Positions 17,443-26,672 of a stretch of DNA of 64,000 nucleotides are shown one piece after another (within the stretch, counting starts at the first letter, position 1; each line of letters begins with the position of its first letter). The notes below the pieces were generated by a model that had not been told where the DNA came from, did not search any database, and worked only from the letters and a program-made list of their open reading frames with translations. Made by a program: the position numbers and the translations under genes. The DNA lies in NCBI RefSeq assembly GCF_900543425.1, contig NZ_UQRQ01000008.1, positions 1 through 64,000 of the forward strand. The letters are read 5' to 3'. The DNA is from an uncultured Sanguibacteroides sp. (lineage in GTDB: Bacteria; Bacteroidota; Bacteroidia; Bacteroidales; Marinifilaceae).

Positions 17443-18150
17443 ATGTTGACAGATCAAGAAAAAGAACGGTATAATCGTCAGGTTATCCTATCGGAGATAG
17501 GAACAGAAGGACAAGAAAAAATGAAGCAAGCCAACGTCCTAATCGTGGGAGCCGGAGGACTGGGCTCCCCTATTCTTCTCTACCTTACCGCCGCAGGCAT
17601 CGGACATATAGGAATCATCGATAACGACCGGGTATCCGAGTCCAATTTGCAACGACAGATTCTATACGATTCGACCTGTGTCAATATGCCTAAAACAGAT
17701 ATTGCCGAGCAGAAGTTGAAGAAATTGAACCCTTTCTGTCGTTTCACGCTTTACGAAACACGTCTCGTTTCTGAAAATGCTTCAGAGATCATTTCTCATT
17801 ATGATATAGTGGTAGATGCAACAGACAACTTGGTTACCCGTTATCTTATTGACGAAATATGCAGCATACAAAAGAAACCCATGGTTTATGGAAGCATATG
17901 CGAATTCTCCGGGCAGCTCTCTGTTTTTCACTATCAAGGCGGTCCGTCTTACCGAAAACTATACCCTTATCACGATAACATTCAACATTTCACACAACCT
18001 CTCGGTGTTGTAGGAACTCTTCCGGGAATCATCGGGGTCCTTCAAGCAAACGAAGTCATTAAAATCATACTGAACAAACCGGAAATTTTATCAGGTAAAT
18101 TGCTTCTGGTTAATTTACTGGACATGAGTTTCACTAAACTTAATCTTTGA
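17443..18150 (+). CDS. ThiF/MoeB/HesA-family adenylyltransferase
   Basis: 235-residue E1-like protein. The ATP-binding glycine loop is VLIVGAGGLGSPILLYL near residues 32-48, followed by DNDRVSESNLQRQ with the adenylation arginine, and DIVVDATDNLVTRYLI. These activate the C-terminal glycine of sulfur carriers such as ThiS or MoaD. Unusually, the zinc CxxC pairs and the cysteine in the usual AxCAEAGV position are missing; the segment reads FTQPLGVVGTLPG. No ThiS or MoaD-like gene is adjacent, so the partner is unknown. Converges on the HcpR-like gene with only 15 bp between stops. Confidence 0.82.
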   Translation: MLTDQEKERYNRQVILSEIGTEGQEKMKQANVLIVGAGGLGSPILLYLTAAGIGHIGIIDNDRVSESNLQRQILYDSTCVNMPKTDIAEQKLKKLNPFCRFTLYETRLVSENASEIISHYDIVVDATDNLVTRYLIDEICSIQKKPMVYGSICEFSGQLSVFHYQGGPSYRKLYPYHDNIQHFTQPLGVVGTLPGIIGVLQANEVIKIILNKPEILSGKLLLVNLLDMSFTKLNL

Positions 18151-18165
18151 AAGCCCAACTCGCTC

Positions 18166-18807
18166 CTACCCGTATTTGCTCAGCAATTTACGATCGATAA
18201 TCATGATCTCTCGTCTCTCCACGCGAATGCACCCTTCGTCAACCAACTCGGCGAGCACCCGAGCCAAAGAAGGACGGGCAACCCCCAATACATCGGCAAT
18301 TTCCTGTTGACTATGTTGTCCTTCGCGTTCGAGCAGATAAGCGGCCAAGCGGCCTTTTAAGTTTTGTAAAGCAAATGAATTTAGTTTTTGGCTTAAAAAT
18401 ATACTACGATCGGAAATAATTCGCAAAAAGTTCTGCATAACAACAGGTTCTTTTTGCATTAAACCGACAAAATCCTCCTTATTAAGAACCAAGACCTCAC
18501 AAGGAGTTACGGTCAAAATATTCACGGGAAACCTGTTATCGGTAGCAAATATAAAAGCCGGAGCCAACAAACGGGGAGCCTCGATCTCCTCAATAGTCAC
18601 CTGTTTCCCTTCCCCATTTACCATATGCGTACGTACTTTCCCTTCATATAACAAATAAAGAGAATGGCATACCGAATGTTGCAGGGCTATAAAATCATTC
18701 GCGGGATAACGACGCAAGACATTAGGAGTACGCCGCATAAACTCCTCCAAATGCTCTTCCGGAAGATTCCGGAAAACAGGACTGCTCAATAATTTCTGTA
18801 TCTCCAT
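18166..18807 (-). CDS. Crp/Fnr-family regulator, HcpR-like
   Basis: 213 residues. An N-terminal cyclic-nucleotide-type beta-barrel (about 10-120; YEGKVRTHMVNGEGKQVTI) is followed by a dimer helix and a C-terminal helix-turn-helix (QQEIADVLGVARPSLARVLAEL). It is divergent from the hybrid-cluster-protein operon and a fitting operator lies between, so it is probably the nitric-oxide/nitrosative-stress regulator HcpR. Start 18807 was preferred over 18813 because a TAAATTTG element at 18824-18831 would begin transcription only a few bases before the latter. Confidence 0.82.
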   Translation of the reverse strand: MEIQKLLSSPVFRNLPEEHLEEFMRRTPNVLRRYPANDFIALQHSVCHSLYLLYEGKVRTHMVNGEGKQVTIEEIEAPRLLAPAFIFATDNRFPVNILTVTPCEVLVLNKEDFVGLMQKEPVVMQNFLRIISDRSIFLSQKLNSFALQNLKGRLAAYLLEREGQHSQQEIADVLGVARPSLARVLAELVDEGCIRVERREIMIIDRKLLSKYG

Positions 18808-18823
18808 AAACATTTCGTTTATA

Positions 18824-18831
18824 CAAATTTA
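18824..18831 (-). promoter_or_regulatory. -7 promoter element of the HcpR-like gene
   Basis: CAAATTTA reads TAAATTTG on the minus strand, an exact TAnnTTTG match. It implies a very short 5' leader. Confidence 0.5.
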
Positions 18832-18877
18832 AAATTTCCGGCAAACAAAAACGAAAATTCGCCCCTAAAGTTCTCCT

Positions 18878-18895
18878 TTGTAACAAATGTGACAA
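18878..18895 (+). promoter_or_regulatory. Crp/Fnr-type (HcpR) operator
   Basis: TTGTAAC-AAAT-GTGACAA has 7-bp arms matching at six positions, the TTGTnAC/GTnACAA form used by Crp/Fnr regulators. Its centre is about 43 bp before the start predicted from AATCTTTG (18916-18923), the class II activator position for the hcp operon. Confidence 0.7.
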
Positions 18896-18933
18896 TTATT
18901 TCTTTTCCAGAAAGCAATCTTTGTCATATAAAA

Positions 18934-19779
18934 ATGAAAAAAATGAAACGTACCATTATTAAAATCGATGAAGCCCTCTGTAACGGATGCGGCATATGTA
19001 TAAAAGGCTGCCACGAGGGAGCCCTGCAACTTATCGAGGGAAAAGCCACTCTTATCAGTGAACTTTATTGCGACGGATTGGGAGCATGCCTCGGAGATTG
19101 CCCTCAGGGAGCTATCACCCAAGAAGAACGGGAAGCAGAAAAATACGATGAGAAAGCTGTTATCGAGAGATTGATACCCAAAAGGAAAGAAGTTATTAAA
19201 GCCCATTTACAACACCTGACGGATCATAAACAACTGGATTTTTTAAAAGAAGCGTATGAAGTTCTTCACCAGTATGGAATTCATGATATGCAAATTCAAA
19301 CCTCTCACCCCGCATCCTCTTTTTCCTGTCCGGGCTCAAAACCCCAATTTTTCGTACCTAAACCTTCTTCTACAATTTCCGGGCAGGAAGAGGCAGGCGG
19401 AGAGTTACTACAATGGCCGATACAATTGCACCTGTTATCGCCTACGGCTCCCTATTTTCAGGATACAGACCTGCTAATTGCGGCCGATTGCACGGCCTAC
19501 ACTATAGGAAACTTTCATTCCAAATACCTGAAAGGTAAACGGCTGGCTATCGCTTGTCCCAAATTAGATGACAAAAACAAAGTTTATATGGAAAAAATCA
19601 AAGCCATCATCGATCAGGGGAACATCAATACCCTAACCGTTATGGTCATGGAGGTTCCCTGTTGTAGCGGATTATTGCGCGTATGCGAGTCGGCAAGATT
19701 GCAAGCCGAAAGAAAGATTCCGTTGAAACTTATTAAGGTGGGCATTCATGGAGAGATACAGGAAAACCAATGGCTATAA
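18934..19779 (+). CDS. 4Fe-4S ferredoxin-domain protein of the hcp operon
   Basis: 281 residues from ATG 18934 (another ATG three codons on is equally possible; the longer frame would start before the promoter). The N terminus holds two ferredoxin motifs: CNGCGICIKGC, complete, and CDGLGACLGDCP, in which the second cysteine position is Leu. The C-terminal half contains LLIAADCTAY, ACPKLDD and the motif EVPCCSGLLRVC. This family is the common partner of hybrid cluster protein and probably donates electrons to it. It lies 32 bp upstream of hcp in the same operon. Confidence 0.85.
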   Translation: MKKMKRTIIKIDEALCNGCGICIKGCHEGALQLIEGKATLISELYCDGLGACLGDCPQGAITQEEREAEKYDEKAVIERLIPKRKEVIKAHLQHLTDHKQLDFLKEAYEVLHQYGIHDMQIQTSHPASSFSCPGSKPQFFVPKPSSTISGQEEAGGELLQWPIQLHLLSPTAPYFQDTDLLIAADCTAYTIGNFHSKYLKGKRLAIACPKLDDKNKVYMEKIKAIIDQGNINTLTVMVMEVPCCSGLLRVCESARLQAERKIPLKLIKVGIHGEIQENQWL

Positions 19780-19811
19780 AATTCGTAATAACACTTTAAT
19801 ACCTTAATACT

Positions 19812-21464
19812 ATGGAAAATTCAATGTTTTGTTTTCAATGTCAGGAAACGGCTCACGGAACGGGCTGTACTCTTCGCGGTGTTTGCGGTAAGGATAGTGA
19901 AACCGCCAATACGATGGATTTACTGCTATTTGTCGTAAAGGGCATATCCATCGTCCATAACGAATTACAAAAAGATCAAACAGAAGGGAATCAACAGGTA
20001 AATCAATTTATCGTAGATGCTCTCTTTTCAACCATCACCAATGCCAACTTCGATCGGCAAAGCCTTGTAACCCGGATTGAAAAAGGACTACAGTTAAAAC
20101 GACAATTGATATCACTCGCCTCGGAAAAGAAAATATACCTTCCGAAAACAGAAGAAGTTTACTGGGAAGACACAACCGACACTTTTTCCGAAAAAGCAAA
20201 AGAGGTCGGTATTTTAAAAGAAAAGGACGAAAATGTCCGTTCTCTGAAAGAACTTATCATCTACGGCCTGAAAGGAATGGCTGCTTACCTGGAACATGCC
20301 ATACGCTTAGGAGTCGACGATGAATCCATCCATCATTTTATTCAAGAAACCCTTGCGGCAATAACCGTCAGACAATTATCGACAGAGGCCTTGACGGCTC
20401 TCACCGTGAAAACAGGAGAATATGGTGTAAAAGTAATGGCACTTCTGGACAAAGCCAATACCGAACGTTTCGGACATCCCGAAATAACCCAAGTAAACCT
20501 CGGTGTCCGTAAAAATCCCGGTATTCTAATCAGCGGGCACGACCTGAAAGATATGGAAGAATTATTACAGCAGACAGAAGGAAGCGGTATTGATATTTAC
20601 ACTCACGGCGAGATGTTACCCGCTCACTATTATCCGGCTTTCAAAAAATACGGACATTTCGTCGGTAACTACGGTAATGCCTGGTGGCAGCAACGGGAAG
20701 AATTCGAATCGTTTCACGGCCCGATTCTCTTCACGACGAACTGCATCGTACCTCCCCGGCCTTCCGCCTCGTACAAAAAGAGGATGTTCACGACAAATGC
20801 TTCAGGATTTCCGGGTTGTAAACACATCGAAGCCGATTCAAACGGTCATAAGGATTTTTCCGAAATCATCCGGTTAGCCAAAGAGTGCTCGGCTCCTTCG
20901 GAAATTGAACAGGGATATATCATAGGGGGATTTGCACATAATCAGGTACTCCGGTTAGCCGATAAAATTGTAGAGGCCGTAAAAAATGGCTCCGTCCGGA
21001 AATTTGTTGTCATGGCAGGCTGTGACGGTAGAATGTCCAACCGTAACTATTACACCGAATTTGCCCGGGCCCTACCGAAAGACACGGTTATTCTCACGGC
21101 CGGGTGCGCTAAATACCGCTACAATAAATTACAATTAGGAGATATTCAGGGGATTCCCCGCGTATTAGACGCCGGACAATGCAATGACAGTTACTCTTTG
21201 GCCGTAATTGCATTAAAGTTGAAAGAAGTTTTCAATCTGCAAAACATCAACGAATTACCCATCATATATAATATCGCCTGGTACGAACAAAAAGCAGTTA
21301 TTGTCTTACTGGCTCTACTTAGCTTAGGAGTGAAACAAATTTACCTGGGCCCCACCTTACCGGCATTTCTCTCACCCCGTATCGCCCAAGTATTAACCGA
21401 TACGTTCGGTATCGGTTCGATTACCACGGTAGAAGAGGATATCAAAAATATGATTTACGCGTAA
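19812..21464 (+). CDS. hcp: Hybrid cluster protein / hydroxylamine reductase
   Basis: 550 residues, normal length. Hcp carries a 4Fe cluster plus the hybrid Fe-S-O cluster and detoxifies nitric oxide or hydroxylamine in the cytoplasm. The N-terminal cluster cysteines are Cys7, Cys10, Cys19 and Cys25 (CFQCQETAHGTGC...GVC). Hybrid-cluster ligands appear in the FTTNCIVPP, SGFPGCKHIE, MAGCDGRMSNRNYY and TAGCAKYRYN blocks. It ends the operon with the ferredoxin-like gene, controlled by the operator at 18878 and closed by a strong terminator. Confidence 0.96.
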   Translation: MENSMFCFQCQETAHGTGCTLRGVCGKDSETANTMDLLLFVVKGISIVHNELQKDQTEGNQQVNQFIVDALFSTITNANFDRQSLVTRIEKGLQLKRQLISLASEKKIYLPKTEEVYWEDTTDTFSEKAKEVGILKEKDENVRSLKELIIYGLKGMAAYLEHAIRLGVDDESIHHFIQETLAAITVRQLSTEALTALTVKTGEYGVKVMALLDKANTERFGHPEITQVNLGVRKNPGILISGHDLKDMEELLQQTEGSGIDIYTHGEMLPAHYYPAFKKYGHFVGNYGNAWWQQREEFESFHGPILFTTNCIVPPRPSASYKKRMFTTNASGFPGCKHIEADSNGHKDFSEIIRLAKECSAPSEIEQGYIIGGFAHNQVLRLADKIVEAVKNGSVRKFVVMAGCDGRMSNRNYYTEFARALPKDTVILTAGCAKYRYNKLQLGDIQGIPRVLDAGQCNDSYSLAVIALKLKEVFNLQNINELPIIYNIAWYEQKAVIVLLALLSLGVKQIYLGPTLPAFLSPRIAQVLTDTFGIGSITTVEEDIKNMIYA

Positions 21465-21470
21465 ATAAAA

Positions 21471-21500
21471 AGGCGGCAATAATATGCCGCCTCTATTTTT
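21471..21500 (+). terminator. Intrinsic terminator after hcp
   Basis: AGGCGGCA (21471-21478) and TGCCGCCT (21485-21492) form a perfect 8-bp stem with a 6-nt loop, followed by CTATTTTTTATTT. Confidence 0.9.
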
Positions 21501-21516
21501 TATTTCAAAGATCGTT

Positions 21517-22803
21517 TTACTTATAACCCGGTTTTCCTAAAAGAGCGAACATATTATTCTTATAGGCTTCCACACCCGGTTGGTCGAAAGTATTTACTCC
21601 CAAGATTCCACCCGAAATACCACATGCCAATTCGTAAAAATAAAATAACTGTCCCAAATAGTATTCCGTCAATTCGGGTATTCTGATTTGCATATTGGGA
21701 ACACCCCCTTCAACGTGGGCTAACCGGGTCCCTAACTCGGCCATCTTATTGACTTCGTCTACCCTTTTACCGGCCAAATAATTCAGTTTATCCAGATCTA
21801 AGGCATCACAGGGTATCTGTACTTCATATTTTGTTTTCTCTATGGAAAGTACGGTTTCAAATAAATTACGCCGTCCATCCTGTATATATTGTCCCATAGA
21901 GTGAAGATCCGTAGAAAAATCCACACTGGCGGGGAATATACCTTTATGCTCCTTACCCTCGCTCTCGCCAAACAATTGCTTCCACCATTCACCTATAAAA
22001 TGCAATTTAGGATTATAATTTACCGTTATCTCTGTCGTGTAACCTTTCCCGTAGAGAGCATTTCTTACGGCAGCGTAATCCATCACGATCTTACGCCCCT
22101 CGCCCAAGGTATACTTCTGCATATCAACAGCTCCTTTAACCAAAGCTTCGATATCAAATCCCGCCATAGCGATCGGCAACAAACCAACCGGTGTAAGTAC
22201 TGAAAAACGGCCTCCCACATCGTCCGGGATGACAAAAGTAGCATAGCCCTCCCGGTCCGCTAACGTTCTCAAAGCTCCTTTCTTCTCATCCGTAATCGCC
22301 ACAATCCGTTTGCGAGCTTCTTCTTTTCCGACCTGTTTTTCTAACATCTCTTTCAATAAACGGAATGCAATGGCAGGTTCTGTCGTCGTTCCCGATTTTG
22401 ATATTACACACAACCCAAAACTCTTGTCATCCAAATATCGTTGAAGTTCATACAAATAATCTTCGCTCAAATTATGACCAGCAAAAACGACCTGTTTACA
22501 ACCGTCAAAACTTCCGGACATAGCCTCGATAACAGCCTTTGCACCTAAATAAGAGCCTCCTATTCCGATCACGATCACGACTTCCGAACGCGATCTCAGA
22601 TCCCGGGCACAATCGTTTATCTTCGTCAGTTCGTCACCTGAAATTTGAGTGGGAAGGGAGAGCCAACCTAAAAAATCATTGCCTTTACAAGTACCTTCTA
22701 TCAGTCCTTCTAAAGATAAAACAGCTTTTTGTCGTTGGGAATCAATCTCCTTTTCTGTTACAAAATTCAAAACTTTCGTGTAATCAAATTCGATGCGACT
22801 CAT
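21517..22803 (-). CDS. pgi: Glucose-6-phosphate isomerase
   Basis: Interconverts glucose 6-phosphate and fructose 6-phosphate in glycolysis. 428 residues, the shorter bacterial (Bacillus/Bacteroidota) form. Visible blocks: VIGIGGSYLGAKA near residue 79, VISKSGTTTEPA near 134 for phosphate binding, GGRFSVLTPVGLLP near 197, the catalytic glutamate region GESEGKEHKGIFPA, and the C-terminal LGVNTFDQPGVEAYK with the catalytic lysine. It is 15 bp downstream of the DUF151 gene and likely co-transcribed with it. Confidence 0.95.
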   Translation of the reverse strand: MSRIEFDYTKVLNFVTEKEIDSQRQKAVLSLEGLIEGTCKGNDFLGWLSLPTQISGDELTKINDCARDLRSRSEVVIVIGIGGSYLGAKAVIEAMSGSFDGCKQVVFAGHNLSEDYLYELQRYLDDKSFGLCVISKSGTTTEPAIAFRLLKEMLEKQVGKEEARKRIVAITDEKKGALRTLADREGYATFVIPDDVGGRFSVLTPVGLLPIAMAGFDIEALVKGAVDMQKYTLGEGRKIVMDYAAVRNALYGKGYTTEITVNYNPKLHFIGEWWKQLFGESEGKEHKGIFPASVDFSTDLHSMGQYIQDGRRNLFETVLSIEKTKYEVQIPCDALDLDKLNYLAGKRVDEVNKMAELGTRLAHVEGGVPNMQIRIPELTEYYLGQLFYFYELACGISGGILGVNTFDQPGVEAYKNNMFALLGKPGYK

Positions 22804-22818
22804 AGTAATGATATTAAA

Positions 22819-23406
22819 TTAATCTGAATTTTTCGCTTTTAACATATCCCTGAAACGAGAGGCATTTTCGTAATCTTCATTTTTTACAGCCTCTTCCATC
22901 AAACGGGTCAACTCCTCAACCGATAGTTCCTGATTGGACTCCGTGACCGCAGGTTCCAAATCGTTTGCCTTCACCTCCTGCTCCAGCATCTCCTTCTCCG
23001 GTACAGAAATAGAGGTCTTTTCCACCACTTCGGGAGTCGTATATATCGGACAACCGTACCTTAAAGCTAAGGCCACGGCATCCGAAGTCCGCGCATCAAT
23101 ACGCAACTCTTTTTCCTCTTGCTTAAAAAGCAACTCTGAATAAAATATTCCAGCCTCCCAACGATAAATAAAGATTTCTTCCAAGGTTACGTTCAACCCA
23201 TCAGTTAACCGTTTAACCAAATCATGAGTAAGCGGGCGCTGCGTCTGAAGATGCTCCAATTGTATCGCTATGGATTGAGCCTCGGAAATCCCGATGATGA
23301 TCGGAATCCGATACGTATCATCCAGATCGGAAAGGACTAACGCGTATGCTCCTGACTGAGACATACTATATGATAATCCTAATATTTTTAATCTTACTCT
23401 ATCCAT
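22819..23406 (-). CDS. Bifunctional nuclease family protein (DUF151 plus UVR motif)
   Basis: 195 residues. The DUF151 domain (about 1-130) is marked by IPIIIGISEAQSIAI, RPLTHDLVKRL and DARTSDAVALALR. After an acidic linker comes a UvrB/UvrC motif (about 160-192; LMEEAVKNEDYENASRFRDML). Characterised relatives have DNase and RNase activity; the physiological role in Bacteroidota is unknown. Upstream partner of pgi. Confidence 0.88.
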   Translation of the reverse strand: MDRVRLKILGLSYSMSQSGAYALVLSDLDDTYRIPIIIGISEAQSIAIQLEHLQTQRPLTHDLVKRLTDGLNVTLEEIFIYRWEAGIFYSELLFKQEEKELRIDARTSDAVALALRYGCPIYTTPEVVEKTSISVPEKEMLEQEVKANDLEPAVTESNQELSVEELTRLMEEAVKNEDYENASRFRDMLKAKNSD

Positions 23407-23492
23407 ATTGTCTAAATTACTTCAAACTTCGTAATAGTATTTGACAAATTAACGTCTATTACCCGATTTAGTTTCAAATTTAACGAACAAAC

Positions 23493-24701
23493 TTACTTCC
23501 GTATGGGAGTCCGATAGATACGAGCCAACCCACCCAGACTCGTTTCCCGGTATTTAGCCTGCATATCGCATCCGGTTTGCATCATGGTTTCCACGACATC
23601 GTCGAAAGAAACCTTATGACGGCCATCGGAAAACAAAGCGTAAATAGCACATTCCCTGGCTTTTTGGGAAATAAAAGCATTCCGCTCTATACATGGAATC
23701 TGCACGTATCCCCCTACCGGGTCACAGGTCAATCCCAAGTTATGTTCAAATCCCATTTCTGCAGCATACTCTACCTGCATAGGTGTTCCTCCCAATATTT
23801 GTGCAGCAGCACCTGCTGCCATAGCACAAGCCGTACCCAGCTCTCCCTGACAACCGACTTCCGCTCCCGAAATAGAACCGTTTGTTTTTACGATATTACC
23901 GATCAATCCGGCTGTCGCCAACCCTTTAATAATCCGACGATCACTAATATTCTGATCATGCTTTAAAAAATAAAGGACCGAAGGTACGACTCCGGCAGAT
24001 CCGCAAGTGGGCGCCGTTACGATACGTCCCCCGCCGGCATTCTCCTCAGCCACGGCCAAAGCAGCCGCAAAAACCATCCCCATGTGCCGTAAAGTTCCCG
24101 CGGATTGTTGTGCTCTAATATGATAAGAACAAGCCTTTCGCGCCAATCGCAGATTTCCCGGCAAAACACCTTCATTCTCCAGCCCATTGTGAATCGCCTC
24201 CGTCATCACCTCCCATACTTCTGTCAGATAATCGAATATTTCAGGCCCCTCATGCAATTCCACGTACTCCACGAAAGAACGCCCTTCCGCTTTGCACCAG
24301 TTCAAAATATCCGTCATTTTAGTATCCGGATAAACCTCTTCTTCTTTAAAAGTTCCTTTCTCATCCCATAAAGCTCCACCTCCGACACTATATACCTCCC
24401 ACGAATCCGTAAGACGATCCCCCACGAATGCCTCGAAGAGCATTCCATTCGGATGATGAGGAAGAGTTTTTTCCGGCTCCCAGATAATTTCAGTCTTATC
24501 CGGATTATCGATCATTCGTTGGATGGCACTATCTGTCCCATGTCCCCGTCCGGTAAGAGCCAAACTACCGAATAAAGTTATCCGGTACAAATCAGCCTCC
24601 GGATTTTTCTCTTTAAAATACAAGGCAGCACGTCCCGGCCCCATCGTGTGACTGGAGGAAGGACCATAGCCTATTCTGAATATTTCTCGAATTGATTTCA
24701 C
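23493..24701 (-). CDS. sdaA: L-serine ammonia-lyase, iron-sulfur type
   Basis: Single-chain L-serine deaminase giving pyruvate and ammonia, with an oxygen-labile 4Fe-4S cluster. 402 residues. The beta domain comes first (IGYGPSSSHTMGPGRA), then the alpha domain with cluster cysteines in APTCGSAGVVPS, GCQGELGTACAMAAGA and LTCDPVGGYVQIPCIERN. The frame begins with GTG; no nearer ATG keeps the SSSHTMGP block. Monocistronic, reading away from rnpB. Confidence 0.93.
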   Translation of the reverse strand: MKSIREIFRIGYGPSSSHTMGPGRAALYFKEKNPEADLYRITLFGSLALTGRGHGTDSAIQRMIDNPDKTEIIWEPEKTLPHHPNGMLFEAFVGDRLTDSWEVYSVGGGALWDEKGTFKEEEVYPDTKMTDILNWCKAEGRSFVEYVELHEGPEIFDYLTEVWEVMTEAIHNGLENEGVLPGNLRLARKACSYHIRAQQSAGTLRHMGMVFAAALAVAEENAGGGRIVTAPTCGSAGVVPSVLYFLKHDQNISDRRIIKGLATAGLIGNIVKTNGSISGAEVGCQGELGTACAMAAGAAAQILGGTPMQVEYAAEMGFEHNLGLTCDPVGGYVQIPCIERNAFISQKARECAIYALFSDGRHKVSFDDVVETMMQTGCDMQAKYRETSLGGLARIYRTPIRK

Positions 24702-24810
24702 CTTATACCCATTTTAGATTTATGATTTTAAATTTCAGATTACATACCTTCCATCGATATGATCCTTCGAATGTTCTCTGTAATCCTCTCTCAATCTTCA
24801 ATAAAAAAAA

Positions 24811-25148
24811 GCAGGCCTATAAGCCGGGTTCCGTACCTTACGGTTTCTATCATTTATCTAGTCTGCAGATCTCTCTACAGCTCAAGCGACCTACCCCCTA
24901 ACATCAGCCGGGCCGGCCTAAGCGTTAGTGTACATGGTCTTGCAACTCGTGAGATGTACGGCTACTCCGGTCACCCGGAATACCGGTGGGCTCTTACCCC
25001 GCCTTTTCACCCTTATTCCACAGAGGGAACGGTTTTTTTCTGTTACATTACTATACCCTTTCGGATATCTTCCCGTTAGGAAGCACGATGCCCTATGTTG
25101 CCCGGACTTTCCTCTCTCCTTTTCAGGACAGCGATAGAACGGCCTGCT
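24811..25148 (-). ncRNA. rnpB: RNase P RNA
   Basis: Catalytic RNA for tRNA 5' maturation, type A. On the minus strand it starts near AGCAGGCCGTTCTATCGC, continues with the conserved AGGAAAGTCCGGGC, and ends with GAACCCGGCTTATAGGCC. GCAGGCC at 24811-24817 pairs with GGCCTGC at 25141-25147 to close helix P1. Eight A residues at 24803-24810 give a terminator T tract on the RNA strand. Protein-coding frames over this stretch are spurious. Exact ends are accurate to a few bases. Confidence 0.95.
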
Positions 25149-25199
25149 TTTATCATCTTCTATTTTTTCATCAGGCGATTTTACTTTATCTCCCGATTC

Positions 25200-25790
25200 T
25201 CAGTTCATAATAGGATCCTCCGGGAAATTAGCCCAAATCTTGTATCTCCCTCCCAAGCTTCCCATGGATTGTTCCCACAATTGAGGATTCGGCAACTGAA
25301 ACAAAACCTCTGTTTCTATGTCTCCGACCATCCAAGAATTTTCTTCCAGCTCTTCCTGCAGTTGTTTTCCGTTCCAACCACTATAACCCGCAAAAAAACG
25401 TACGTCACCCGACGTCATTTTTCCCGCTTTCAACCATTCGGAGAGAAGCTGAAAATTTCCTCCCCAATAGATCCCCTCCCTTATCATTAAAGCTCCGGTC
25501 AAATCACTTTTCCGGTGAATATAATAAAGTTGATTCCGCTCCACGGGTCCCCCCAGGTACACCGGTAACTCGATCCCCTCCAATCCCTTTACCAATTGGG
25601 ATGTAGTATACGGTAACGGCTTATTCAACACAAAACCGACACTTCCCGTTTCATCGTGCTCAACCATATAGACCACGGAACGATTAAAATAGTTTCCCTG
25701 CAAAAAAGGTTCTGCAATCAAAACCTTTCCGACCTCCACTCGATCACTATTGTGTCGTATCCTAAACAGATCCTGAAATTGTTCTTCCAC
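25200..25790 (-). CDS. yqgE: UPF0301 protein (YqgE/AlgH family)
   Basis: 196 residues. Family blocks: GKVLIAEPFLQGNYFNRSVV near residues 21-40, GFVLNKPL, LGGPVERNQLYYIH, and FFAGYSGWNGKQLQEELEENSW. The biochemical function is unknown. The start codon is GTG. Located 50 bp upstream of rnpB on the same strand. Confidence 0.9.
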   Translation of the reverse strand: MEEQFQDLFRIRHNSDRVEVGKVLIAEPFLQGNYFNRSVVYMVEHDETGSVGFVLNKPLPYTTSQLVKGLEGIELPVYLGGPVERNQLYYIHRKSDLTGALMIREGIYWGGNFQLLSEWLKAGKMTSGDVRFFAGYSGWNGKQLQEELEENSWMVGDIETEVLFQLPNPQLWEQSMGSLGGRYKIWANFPEDPIMN

Positions 25791-25859
25791 GATATTCGCT
25801 TTAATTAATCAAATATAACCATTAAATTTGTATGCCTATATCTATGCAAAGATAATACA

Positions 25860-26441
25860 ATGTACAAAATATTTTTCATATTACTGCTATCTTTATTTAT
25901 GAACAGCCTTACTTCCGGGCAAAGCAAGGTATTACCGGTCATCGTCATCCAAAACGATACACTCCCCCACGTGCAACTGCCCGAGGTTCTCGTAAGGGTC
26001 AGAAAAAGAAACCACAATTACTACGAAAGGCAACATCAAAAATACAATCGTATGGTTCATAACGTACGAAAAGCACTTCCGTATGCCAAGATCGCAGCTC
26101 AGAAAATCAATGAAATAGAACAAAAACTAAATACCGTCCATTCCGGAAAAGAGAAAAAAAGAGTCATAAAGGAAGAGTACAAACAACTGATGAAAACCTT
26201 TAAACAACCTTTGATGAAACTTACCGTCACGCAAGGTCGAATACTGATACGTTTAATCTATCGGGAAACTCAAAATACCTCTTTCCATCACATCCGGGAA
26301 TACAAAGGCAGTGTAAATGCCTATTTCTGGCAATCCATTGCCCTGCTTTTCGGAAACAACCTGAAAGCGGATTACGCCCCCAACGGCAGAGACCGGGAAA
26401 TCGAAGAGATTGTCATCCAAATTGAAAAAGGAGAACTATAA
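25860..26441 (+). CDS. DUF4294-domain exported protein
   Basis: 193 residues with a signal peptide (MYKIFFILLLSLFMNSLTSG). The DUF4294 block follows: the ALPYAKIAAQKINEIEQKL helix, the lysine-rich KEEYKQLMKTFKQPLMKLT segment, GRILIRLIYRETQ and AYFWQSIALLFGNNLKADY. This is a Bacteroidota-specific periplasmic family of unknown function. Stand-alone, divergent from yqgE. Confidence 0.85.
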   Translation: MYKIFFILLLSLFMNSLTSGQSKVLPVIVIQNDTLPHVQLPEVLVRVRKRNHNYYERQHQKYNRMVHNVRKALPYAKIAAQKINEIEQKLNTVHSGKEKKRVIKEEYKQLMKTFKQPLMKLTVTQGRILIRLIYRETQNTSFHHIREYKGSVNAYFWQSIALLFGNNLKADYAPNGRDREIEEIVIQIEKGEL

Positions 26442-26672
26442 ATAATAGACAACTAACACATGTAAAATATCGACTAATTTTTGATCTACAACCTCTATCG
26501 ATGTAAATTAAATTTATCATTGGATAATACCAACAAAACAAGGATACACCTGCAATATAATCTAACCAATCAGATGAATAATACGATTGTTTCATTGAAT
26601 AAGGCTTATCAATAGTAACTAAAAATGTGTTTTATGAATAATTACTATTGATATCGCCTTATATTCTTAACT

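Noticed and set aside
25396..25405. AAACGTACGT, an exact match to the Mpi core motif
   Set aside because: It lies inside yqgE with no inverted partner nearby; a ten-base match with degenerate positions is expected by chance.
24692..25490. Several overlapping plus-strand reading frames of 69-131 codons
   Set aside because: They run through the RNase P RNA gene and the antisense of yqgE; the RNA signatures and helix P1 pairing explain the sequence.
26413..26595. 60-codon hydrophobic minus-strand frame
   Set aside because: Overlaps the end of the DUF4294 gene and has an untypical cysteine- and tyrosine-rich composition; no supporting signal.
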